Source: Brachypterus glaber (Eukaryota > Arthropoda > Insecta > Coleoptera > Kateretidae). Taken from it: DNA of 64,000 nucleotides. The position numbers and the translations under genes are program-made. The notes under the pieces are model-generated. The model searched no databases and was not told the DNA's origin. It saw only the letters and a list, made by a program, of their open reading frames with translations. The stretch is taken from positions 8,347,340 to 8,411,339 of the forward strand of contig OY294050.1 of the NCBI GenBank assembly GCA_958510825.1. Reading direction: 5' to 3'. How positions within the stretch are numbered: the first letter of the stretch is position 1; the number at the start of each line of letters is the position of its first letter. Positions 22,827 through 32,014 of the stretch are shown here, piece after piece.

Positions 22827-23001
22827 AAAGAAATCGTGGGACACCCGATATAAAACTAACTTTTATAGAGACAGACAAACTCCAGACAATAAATAAAGAA
22901 ATCGTGGGAAACCCGATATCATAACTAACTTTAATAGAGACAAACTTCAGACAAAGAAATCGTGGCACACTCGATATCAAAACTAACTTTTATAGAGTCA
23001 G
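22827..23001. repeat. Tandem repeat, 58-68-bp units, cut by the gap
   Basis: Three units starting at 22827, 22895 and 22953 share AAAGAAATCGTGG, CCCGATATCA and AACTAACTTTTATAGAGAC. The array runs straight into the N run, so its length is unknown. Confidence 0.8.
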
Positions 23002-23201
23002 NNNNNNNNNNNNNNNNNNNNNNNNNNNNNNNNNNNNNNNNNNNNNNNNNNNNNNNNNNNNNNNNNNNNNNNNNNNNNNNNNNNNNNNNNNNNNNNNNNN
23101 NNNNNNNNNNNNNNNNNNNNNNNNNNNNNNNNNNNNNNNNNNNNNNNNNNNNNNNNNNNNNNNNNNNNNNNNNNNNNNNNNNNNNNNNNNNNNNNNNNNN
23201 N
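23002..23201. other. Assembly gap (200 N)
   Basis: Exactly 200 N, the size usually used as a scaffold placeholder, so the true distance is unknown. Frames crossing it are meaningless. Confidence 0.95.
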
Positions 23202-23799
23202 CCCAAACTTTTTTATCTGTAGGTTTTTTGACATTTTTTTTAATCTTTTTATAAAGAATTTGGGAAAATGCAATTTACTATTTACTAAGAATAGTATATC
23301 ATGCAATGCGTAGCATTACATAATATGTAAAGCCGTGAAAATATTATCTTCACGGCTTGTTTATTTATTATTTTTAAGCGAAATGAAACATTAAATATTT
23401 TCAAAAATAATTATTATGAGGTTTTTATTTCGTTTTTTCTGTTTTGAATTTTATCAAAATTGTTTCCTGTTTTATAACAACATCCCGATTTTATGGGTGT
23501 GACAAATTTTTGAACTAACCACCCAGTGCGCATGTCTTTTTCTATGATGATAGAAGTGTGGTTATGTTTCTAACAAAATCTGTAAATATAAATATTTAAA
23601 AGATGTTAATTATCTATAAAGAAGAAGAATACATGTAATTTAGCAAAATTAATAAAAGTATGGAGTTATTGATTAAATCAGTGGAAATTTTGAAATATCT
23701 GTCCTGGAGGTAAAAATGTCAAATGTATATATTGAAGAATAAAATTTATGAAAAGAACGTATAAAAGAATAAGTTATGTAGTTTCAAAATTTTATTTAA
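23202..23799. other. Repeat remnants upstream of the GT17 gene
   Basis: 23202-23240 resembles the centre of the CAGGGT family (CCCAAACTTTTTTATCTGTAGG). 23260-23370 has the AATGCGTAGCATTACAT block and CTTCACGGCTTG, also found at 9995-10035. The rest is AT-rich and lacks a recognisable promoter motif. Confidence 0.4.
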
Positions 23800-25047
23800 A
23801 TGAATCTATTTCGCCGAACTCGTAGCAAAGCTTTCACTGCGGTCCTCATCATAATCCAAATTTTTATCCTATATCTAATGTTATACTACGAGCTACTCAA
23901 TGACAAAACAACAAAAGACAGCAAAATATCATTCTTAAAATCAACTACATATTTTAAAGAAGAAAGCACTAACACATATCATATTGTTGAGAATAACGCA
24001 GTACACCTCAAACTAATTGAAACAAAAAAAGATTTTATTGATTTCAACTCTAGTGTTTGTTATATAAATGGAACCGATTTAAAATGGATGAACCGTAATA
24101 AACATATAAATTGGCAATGTAACTGTCTACCTGGATGGCATGGAGCAGATTGTGGCAACCCTGAGATTTTCTGGAGGGCATTATTAGCTTATCGTAAACC
24201 ATTTAAAATAAAGGGTCCAAGAGTTATTCAACGTAGGATAATATACATACTAAAAGTAGGTGAATTTACTAAAAATATAGCTGATATACGAATAAATGAG
24301 CTTTATGATACTATAGATCTGTTTATATTATATGAAAACAAAGATACAGACTTTTTAGCAAATTTATTGAACAATAAATTTTTAAAAGAACATCATAACA
24401 AGATCCTATACATTAGAGATGATATTAAACACATCTGGAAAAAAATTAAATCTACTATAAGTAATTTAGAAAAGGATGATGTGATTTTAACAAGTAATTC
24501 CAATGAAATAATCCACAAAAATGCTTTAATTTTCCTGAAAAATTATGATGGATGGCCTCAACCAATAAGGTTCAGACTGAAGTGGACTGTATATGGCTTT
24601 TTTTGGTTACATCCTAGCACAACTATTATTTCTGGAAGTGCTTGTACTGTGCAATATTTAAAAGACAATCTAGATGATAGATTGGAGAATTTGGTTAATA
24701 ATAAAACTTTAGTTAGTCCTATACATAAGGGAATAATATTAGGGGACCTGAATCACATAGGTGGTTGGTATTGCGAATTTTGCAATCATCCATCGACTAT
24801 AGTTGAATATTTAAGATCAAATGAAAACGAACTTGTCAATTGGGAGAAATTCTACAAAGGAAAAATCGATAATAGTTATATTGAAGACCTTATAGGTAAT
24901 GGTGTGTATATTGACAGTAAAACAGAGTTAAAACGAACACATAAATATTCTGATACGTATTTTGCGCCAAAATATGTTAATGAAGATACATGGCTGTATG
25001 ATTTTTTAGTTACAAATTTTTATTCAAAATTAGACTACTATGAATAG
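23800..25047 (+). CDS. GT17-family beta-1,4-N-acetylglucosaminyltransferase-like protein (MGAT3-like), divergent
   Basis: Family GT17 enzymes (GnT-III) add bisecting GlcNAc to N-glycans in the Golgi. This single-exon frame encodes 415 residues with type II topology: a basic start (FRRTRSK), a membrane anchor at about 12-31, and a lumenal domain. CNCLPGWHGADCG (107-119) matches the family's EGF-like motif, followed by FWRALLAYRKPF. FLKNYDGW and YGFFWLHP (245-272), GGWYCEFC (321-328) and YFAPKYV (387-393) also fit. Two features are odd. The acidic DADE-type motif before FLKNYDGW reads SNSNEI (232-237), with the aspartates lost. The segment between ILYI and DDVI is about 20 residues shorter than I recall for the family and lacks the GWIADDYLR block. 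It may be a pseudoenzyme or a fast-diverging paralogue. The long intact frame argues that it is under constraint. Confidence 0.85.
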   Translation: MNLFRRTRSKAFTAVLIIIQIFILYLMLYYELLNDKTTKDSKISFLKSTTYFKEESTNTYHIVENNAVHLKLIETKKDFIDFNSSVCYINGTDLKWMNRNKHINWQCNCLPGWHGADCGNPEIFWRALLAYRKPFKIKGPRVIQRRIIYILKVGEFTKNIADIRINELYDTIDLFILYENKDTDFLANLLNNKFLKEHHNKILYIRDDIKHIWKKIKSTISNLEKDDVILTSNSNEIIHKNALIFLKNYDGWPQPIRFRLKWTVYGFFWLHPSTTIISGSACTVQYLKDNLDDRLENLVNNKTLVSPIHKGIILGDLNHIGGWYCEFCNHPSTIVEYLRSNENELVNWEKFYKGKIDNSYIEDLIGNGVYIDSKTELKRTHKYSDTYFAPKYVNEDTWLYDFLVTNFYSKLDYYE

Positions 25048-25736
25048 ATGACTAACAAGGGACTCTGAAATGGGCACTACCAAACCGTTACTAATCACAG
25101 CTATGGCGCGTTTGATAAAAAATATTTCAAAAATGTAAAAAATTGAGGGGTTTTATACAAATTTAATACAGCAGGGTGGACACATTTCATATTTTGAAAT
25201 TACAACACAAAAAAATCAAAATATGAATGGGGTCTATGTAGTAGTAGTAGTAGCAGTGTTGGGCGCCAATGCTGCCGTGCTAAGCTGAAAGGTCCTATCT
25301 ACATAGGTTTAACATACACAGATAGGACCTTTCAGCTTAGCAAGGCAGAATGGTGGAAATAAATAACTGAAATACGTAATATAAGGTTACATTTAATAAA
25401 TATTGATATATTTTCTAATATAATATATTCAACTTCAACATACATTGAAAGTAAATAAAAGAATCTCGCACGCGGCAGCTGGCGCGTGGTTTTATTGGTT
25501 AAAACACTCGAATGTTGCGAGAGTAGGGATGTAGAAAATTAAACAGGTCAGTACGTGAGTACTTGCGATGGAGCGTTCAATGTATTGCAATGGACCGTTA
25601 TACAGAATTATTTTGTTTTGAGTCCTACCCTGTCATTAAATCCGTTGTTGTCACGTGCGTTTGTTTACACTTACTGTATTTTGAAGTTGAATATACTATA
25701 GAAATAGTCATCCTTTTCCTATTAAGATTCTTTATA
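25048..25736. other. GT17 3' flank and hairpin region
   Basis: It contains a TAG microsatellite (25237-25255) and the strong hairpin at 25273-25347. No further exon was seen. Confidence 0.45.
25273..25347. repeat. 28-bp-stem hairpin
   Basis: GCTAAGCTGAAAGGTCCTAT (25279-25298) is matched exactly by its complement ending 25341. The stem extends outward through CTGCCG with one mismatch. The loop is about 19 bases. It lies 230 bases past the GT17 stop. Confidence 0.75.
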
Positions 25737-26258
25737 CAGGGTTAGTTAGAACTAGGGTCATTAATTTTAAGGGGTGATTCTACATAGGAAAATATAAATA
25801 AAAGTTACGTTTTGAGGACGAAAAATTAAATACTAAAATGTTAAAAACCAAAATTTCAAAAATAATAATAAATATATTTATTGAACTTTTTCAAAAGGCT
25901 AACGACTGTAGTATTTCTGCCTAATTATTACAGATTCTTTAGATTTAATTGAATTATATAAAAAACAAAAATATTAGAGTATTTAGAAAAATATAAAAAA
26001 AATATCTGTATATGTATCTAAAATAAAAAATATATGTAGGTTTTAATTAAGTAGGTTATTGAAAAGTGGTAAGCCAGGGTTTTTCCTTTTCGGGTTTGCA
26101 GTGGGTGAAAAGTCCAAAATTTGATTACATCAAAAACTAAGAAAAAAAGTTTCTATACATGCAGGTCGGAAACTTTTAAAGCTACCATGGCCCTAAGGAT
26201 TGATTTCCTTCGTAGAATCACTCCTTAAAATTAATGACCCTATTTCTGAATAACCCTG
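25737..26258. mobile_element. CAGGGT-ended fold-back copy, 522 bp
   Basis: Starts CAGGGTTAGTTAGAACTAGG and ends CCTATTTCTGAATAACCCTG. TA lies on both sides. The arms share AAATTAAATACTAAAATGTT and TTCTACATAGGAAAATAT with 16096-17273. The centre has been replaced by AT-rich sequence. Confidence 0.6.
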
Positions 26259-26403
26259 TATAGATTTAAAATAAAAATATAATGTATGCGCGTTTCTTTT
26301 TCGCGGGGGAACAGATTTTGTATTTTTTTTAGTATAAAAACAAGTGTCTCGTAAATACTGATTAATAAATTATTAAAAATATTTATTTTGTGTAACCTTA
26401 TGT

Positions 26404-26580
26404 GACAAGCAGGGCCGGATTCAGGGGGAGGGGGTTTACCCGGGGGGCCCGGGCTCCCGAGGCAGCCGGCGGCGAAAATTTTCTGTTTTCTCCCAGGGGT
26501 AAAGCTTTTTTTTTCAGCGGCGAGGGGGCCCGGGAATAAAGTTTCCCTGGGCCCGGGCTGGCTTTGTCCAGCCCTAGTGA
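26404..26580. repeat. GC-rich dispersed repeat (copy 2)
   Basis: Matches 7450-7625. It contains GGGCCCGGGAATAAAGTTTCCC-type sequence and GGGCCCGGGCTGGCTTTGTC, in strong contrast to the AT-rich flanks. Confidence 0.6.
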
Positions 26581-26907
26581 CAAGGGCAAGAAAGCAATAT
26601 AAATAAAACTGAACCTGTTCCCATAACCTATCTAACTAGCTTCAATTTGTTTTTATGCAATTTTTTGTAATTACTGGTGTGGTAACAAAAAAGCTATGTC
26701 TCTCATGTTACATGACTCATAAATAATAAAAAAATACTAATACAAATGAATGAATCCTGGTCAGAATAGTGTTGGGTAAATCAGTTTGCCTGGTTTCTAT
26801 AAAAATTAAAAAAAAAATAATGAGCTCTTATGAAAAAAAAATCCTAGTTTTAAAATAATTTGTTGGCAATTTGTTTTTTGTTTGGTTGCTATAATTTATT
26901 TTGTTTG

Positions 26908-27288
26908 TACACACGGCGCACTCACATCTCTACTCTTTTACATCTCTGCTCTTTCACATCTTTACTCTTTTACTTCTCTACTCGTTTATTTGATGTCTCT
27001 GTATATAAATAAAATTATTTTTACTAGTACACACTGTATATATGTCGTATTTTATTTATAATAAGTTATTAATATTATTAATAACATTGTCATACTATTC
27101 CCTTAACCTAACATTTAAAATTATGACAGTGTGTACTAATAAAAATAAATATATTTATATACAGAGACGTCAAATAAACTAGTAGAAAAGTAAAAGAGGA
27201 GAGAAGTAAAAGAATAGAGAAGTAAAAGAATAGAGATGTAAAAGAGCAGAGATGTAAAAGAGTAGCGATGTGATTGCACCGTACACAC
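26908..27288. mobile_element. Fold-back element made of 16-17-bp minisatellite units
   Basis: The left arm repeats CATCTCTACTCTTTTA units; the right arm carries the complementary GTAAAAGAGTAGAGATG units. The ends are GTACACACGGCGCACTCACA and its approximate complement. The centre pairs TTTGATGTCTCTGTATATAA with its complement. Confidence 0.65.
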
Positions 27289-27574
27289 TAGTCTTCATTG
27301 TGGATACTATTAATTAATTAATTAGCTTTATATAAGTCCTAAGAATATCTGTGATAGACTAAGGTATTTTAAGATATGATATGTTTTAAATAAATCAATG
27401 CACTGATTACAATTAAAAATAATTTTGTTTGAATAAAATATTAAATGAAAATAGTCTTTTTATGATTTAGTGGGTAGTAGTAGTAGTAGTAGTAGTAGTA
27501 AATTTTTGGGTTGGCCAAAGCCGGACAACTAGGCCATTTCTGGCCCTTTTTGTCACCCCAGGCAATCCCAGCCA

Positions 27575-28035
27575 TTTACTAATTTGAGTCCTCCTTGAAC
27601 CTGCCCGTCCTTTCAATAAAGGTCAGGATATTGGCCCAGGGGAGATCTCTTAGTTCCTCTTGGTCGAGTCTTTGAGTTTCAAAGACTTGCAACCTGATCC
27701 TGTCGTATCTGACACACTCGGCTAAGTAATGAGAGGATGTTTCATCCTCTTCGCACTCTGGATATAGCGGACTCTCTAGAATCCGCATTGTTGCCAGGTG
27801 CTTCCTTAGGACCCCTACAAGTTGTCTGAGTGCAGTTCTTCATTTTTCCAGCAACCAGTCGGTCTTTGATTTGCTTGTGCCAGCCAGGAAGTCCCTAGCT
27901 TGCCGGCAACCGTCGACCGCCCTCCATTGCTCCTTTAGCTTGGTATAAGCCCACTCATCGCGAGCGGTCTTTACCTGCTTCCTTGTAACACCCAATATAG
28001 GTTCCGGCCCCGTGCAGGCCATCCCTGATCCGAGT
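27575..28035 (-). pseudogene. Non-LTR retrotransposon, C-terminal end of the polyprotein (RNase H and zinc-knuckle tail)
   Basis: On the minus strand, ARDEWAYTKLKEQWRAVDGC leads through TDWLLEK to a stop (near 27840), then LRQLVGVLRKHLATMRI and LYPECEEDETSSHYLAECVR. This is the pattern at the end of R1/Jockey/LOA-type ORF2: the last part of RNase H with its LLV-GVL-H core, then a C..C..H..C-like motif. The usual first Cys pair is reduced here. It is 5' truncated and has an in-frame stop. GC content is higher than in the flanks, as is usual for such inserts. A GTA microsatellite (27475-27500) adjoins its 3' end. Confidence 0.7.
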
Positions 28036-28135
28036 CTTGCAAGTTCATGATTTAGTGGGTAAAAAGTGTATTACATAAATACTCAGAGCAAAGTAGAGTT
28101 TTTTTTTTAAGCTATAAAAATAAATAGTAAAAACA

Positions 28136-28392
28136 CAACAGCTTTTATTTTAGTGCACTAAAAAGAAGAAAACAAACTTTCAAGTAAATCAAACCCATCA
28201 TTTTGTTACATTATACAATTTTATATGATATAAAAGCTTGTCGCGAGATTTTTTATAAAAGAAATTCACACAGGAAAATCTCGCGACAAGCTTTTATAAT
28301 CATATAAAATTGTATAATGTAATAAAATGATGGGTTTGACTTACTTGAAAGTTTATTTTCTTCTTTTTAGTGCACTAAAATAAAAGCTTGTT
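28136..28392. mobile_element. Near-perfect palindrome, about 257 bp
   Basis: Arms of about 118 bases: CAGCTTTTATTTTAGTGCAC...AAGCTTGTCGCGAGATTTT and the complement, with a short AAAAGAAATTCACACAGG centre. The symmetry is very high, suggesting recent formation or conversion between the arms. Confidence 0.75.
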
Positions 28393-29087
28393 CCTAAAAA
28401 TGTATTTTTTACTATTAATTTATTTTTTCTTTTTTTAATCGTCAAAATTTTGTAGGATACAAACTTTTTTTCAAATAGGGGCGCCGAACCAGAAGCTTGC
28501 TTCAGGGTGCCGAAATGCAAAGGCCGGCCCTGTGTATTATTTAGTGCATGGTAATCCTTACATGCAAATTTGTTTATGATTGACTGACAGAAATTTTGAT
28601 GACTAAAAAAAAAGCCTCACATCTAAAAAGATGTGGTTAAAAAAGGGATTTTTTTAATTTTAGGGATGGGGAGGTTGGGGGTAAATTTTATATAAAATTG
28701 TATTGTCATCAGAGATAAGCATGTGTACCGAATTTCAGCTCTACGTTTATAAGTGGGTGAAACTTAGCCTTATACGCGTATGGGGGTGATGGGGAGATAA
28801 GGGGGGACGTAAAATTTGTTGTAAAATTTTATTATCACTAAATGAGTATGTAGCCTAATTTTAGTTTTAAATTAACTTGTGTGGGTAAAAAATGTTTTTT
28901 TTTTTTAATTTTAGGGGTTGGGGGAAATTTTTATATAAAATTGTTTTGTCAACCGAGTCAAGCATGTGTACCAAATTTTTGCTTTCTAAGTATATTCTAA
29001 GTGGTCAAAAAAGCCTTTGGCAGATTTGCTCTAAACAAACATACTAACATTGCAAGTTAAAAGTTTGTAAAAATAAATATTACTCAC
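28393..29087. other. Region 3' of the visible DPAGT1 exons
   Basis: It contains three loosely repeated blocks of TTTTAGGGATGGGGAGGTTGG-like sequence with AAATTTTATATAAAATTGT (about 28655, 28790 and 28905). No DPAGT1 exon with the FVGDTFCY block was found on the minus strand. Confidence 0.4.
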
Positions 29088-30341
29088 CAATTATGTTTGA
29101 GAAGGGCTAAAGTTGTTCCTAAATATGGCATCATAAAATACAAGCTAAACTGATGTGCTTTCCAAAGCTTTCCGTTAAGTTCTATAATATTGAAAGCTAT
29201 AATAGAAATAGCAATTATAACACTCTGTCCAACTTCTAACCCATTCACCCCCGCTAATATATTAATAGCATTGGTGCAAAAAACAGCTAACATGCCCATG
29301 TAAATGTAATAAAAAATTCCCACATCCAGAGAGAATCCCAGATAGTCCCGGAATGGCTTTGGAACTATAATTGTAGTAGAATTAAAATTAACATAGTATA
29401 CCATCAGTAATGGTAAGGAAGCAATGGTGGGCAACAGCAGTTTGTGCCTCCATCTTAGGTCTAGTACATCATCGGCGAATCCTAGAAGTAGCATACAGCA
29501 TATGGATAAGAGAGCAGCTATAAGTTCCACAAACTAAAAAAAATATGTGTAGTTAAACCCTTTATTAAAATCAAATGAACATGTTTTACCTCATCATGGG
29601 GGAAGTCTCCATTAAATAGCCTTGTACTGAATGGAATAGGAATAAATAAGAACATTGTAATCAAAAACGTACATCCTGTCACTACCCCCAAAGACTCAGG
29701 CCTAAAAAGAAAAAAAAAAAAAAGAAAATTTTAAAATCTTATCTAGGCTAAAAAAATTCTAGAATGTTATCTAGAGCCTATTTTAGATGCCTTACATTCA
29801 AGGGTTTCTATATGCAAGAGGATCCAGATACTCGAGATACTGGAATAAGAAGGCCTGGTTTTTAATTTTAATTACCAGCATTAAATTTGGTATTTATTAG
29901 CCTAAAGGGCTACACAGCAGTTGGATATACTGTGCTTAAATAAAGACCCATCAGTAAATATTACTGATTCATCAAATTTTTATCTTGAAAAAGTTATGAT
30001 GTGTAACTTTTGATGTATACATAATTTAATTAAAGCATTGTAAGAAAGGATGTTCTAAAGATATAATATGCTTAAAATTAAATTTAAATGCCTAATTGTG
30101 TATAATTTCTCTTGAAAGACAGTTTAAATAACAAAATAGACTGAACATAACCTTACACTTTTTCACTTGTAGTTTTGCTCATATCGATACCAAACAAGTT
30201 GGCTTTAATGAACATGTCTTTTAGTTTTGGTATTAATTTCACTGTAATAGAAAAACATGTTACGGACATAACAAAATTTATCACTAATGGAAAAAACATA
30301 ACCCACGTATCATTCGTTTCCATGTCAACATCTGCCGCCAT
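29088..30341 (-). CDS. DPAGT1: UDP-GlcNAc:dolichyl-phosphate GlcNAc-1-phosphotransferase, first three exons
   Basis: This ER multi-pass enzyme transfers GlcNAc-1-P to dolichyl phosphate, the first step of N-glycan precursor assembly. Exons (minus strand) are 30341-30157, 29701-29590 and 29533-29088. They splice in frame and end at a GTGAGT donor after LLKHN plus two bases of the Trp codon, giving 247 residues. Strong family blocks are [27 protein letters not shown] (with the Asp pair), [28 protein letters not shown] and FSLYFMMPY. The whole protein is about 400 residues in animals. The second half, with the FVGDTFCYFAGM block and the HxxPxxR loop, was not found down to the GT17 gene. The gene is therefore either split by a very long intron or broken. 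The start [11 protein letters not shown] was chosen as the first ATG after stops. Confidence 0.92.
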
Positions 30342-32014
30342 TTTTTAAAACTGTCAGTGTTACGTCAGATTTGACAGATTTATGATATATTTTTGTTACT
30401 TGGAAATATTTATGTTCATTATGTTGGCAGCTGTTTCCAAGTATTTTATAAAAAATGATCCAAAAATAATCATTTTTTGGATATATTTTAAATTAAAATA
30501 AGAAATTTTTAATTACTAATTAATTCTATTCTAAAAACTGTTAATTTTCTTTCCCAAAAATTATTTTTTATGCAGAAATGTGTAACTGGTGTAATCAGTC
30601 ATCCACATGTTGGCTGCATGTGTTACTAGATTATAACCAAAACACACGGTGCACTTGATTTTTTTGTTATTAAATATATTATTGACAAGCAGCATCCATT
30701 AATTTAGAATGTGAATATATTATCGATTATATTTTACAAACGTAAGTATTTTTATCTTAATTAATAATTAATAAATTTAATTTTAATATTTAAAATAAAA
30801 ATTATTTTAAAATGTCTGATTTAACTGAGGATATAAAATTGTTTGGTTTTATATACTTATATTTAGGTTTGGAGCCTGTTACAGGGTGCCTGTAAGAAAA
30901 CATAAAACTGCACAGTAATAATAATGGTTATTAATATCTAACAAAGAAAATATACCTATGCCTACTTCGTTATGTTTCAGTACCATGCACACTTTGGCAT
31001 GTACCATTTTGACTGTCACTTTGAAATATGTCACCATGACATAATTCTCTCAAACTTCTACTACTAGACCTAGAAATTTTGTTTTATGTTTTTGTTTTAA
31101 AAATGAAACAAGATTTAGTAACTTTGTACTTTTGTATAACTTTTTAAACCACTGGCCTGTGCCTGGGTAGGCTTTTGGAGCCCTGAAAATTTTCAATACT
31201 TAAGTATAGCCTAGCCGATGCATAGCTTGTTAGGTAGGAAGTACTGGAGGGGAAATTCTCCCTAAAATATATATATTTTTTAAAATCTTGAATAAAATAA
31301 ACTTTTACAAATAGGTAAATTTAAAGGTCCTGCTTAGTGAGAAGTTCCAAAGAAATCGGTTAATATGATGTTTGTTAACATGGATCTAAGATATAGTATT
31401 TTGTTTTTTTTTATACTTAGAAAACTATTTTTTTTTTGCTTTCTGTTATCTCAAAAAAAAAAGGCGCGGAAAGTCTTGTAGGTATATATGAAAAAATTAA
31501 CCTGCGAGGTGTCAGCCAAGCAGGTTAATTTTCGAGAGGGCAATATCTGTTTACCCATGAGTGCCATATAAGGTTTTATCCAATAAATAGCTTAGGAACT
31601 CATATTTTTATTAAAAATTTTAATGAAATTTACAAGAAAATAATTTGACAAGTGACAGTTGAGTGGGTAAAAAAAATAATTATCCACTCAATAAAGTAAA
31701 AGCCATGCAGGGGTTATTATTGAGTTTATCTATTTAAAATAAAGCTGGTAATTGTCTTATTATCTGTATGTATTGGATAAACGCATTTTATTTTTGAAAT
31801 TATTTCATTTGATTTTTTTACCTCAAATAAAAATAGCTCCTATTTTTGATACTAAAATATACTAGTTATTTTTTTGTTTTATTTTTTAATTATTTTTTGT
31901 CTTGTGTTTATGCTTTAGAGGTAGAAGTATATTTTAGTTAACAGCTTGTTAGCAGTATTTTTAACCCTTAATATTCAAACAATTTTCTTATAGTTCTTAA
32001 AGAAATGTTTTTAG
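30342..32014. promoter_or_regulatory. Shared upstream region of DPAGT1 and PRMT9
   Basis: The two genes point away from each other. TATCGATTA at 30721-30729 resembles the DRE/DREF core used in insect house-keeping promoters. ACAAAC followed by GTAAGTA at 30742 could be the donor of a 5' untranslated PRMT9 exon. A copy of the TATGGTACTAG repeat (31480-31785) was inserted between that donor and the PRMT9 start. The promoter role is inferred. Confidence 0.35.
31480..31785. repeat. TATGGTACTAG repeat, copy 2 (5' truncated)
   Basis: Close match to about 12130-12422, from AAAATTAACCTGCG to TGTATTGGATAAA. The outer part of the first arm is missing. It lies 230 bases upstream of the PRMT9 start codon. 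Confidence 0.65.

Noticed and set aside
22827..23001. CRISPR array
   Set aside because: The repeats are variable, spacers are not distinct, and the genome is eukaryotic.
22768..23306. Frames near and across the N run
   Set aside because: They are produced by the tandem array and by unknown bases; the repeated SIKVSFD-type peptides only mirror the repeat.
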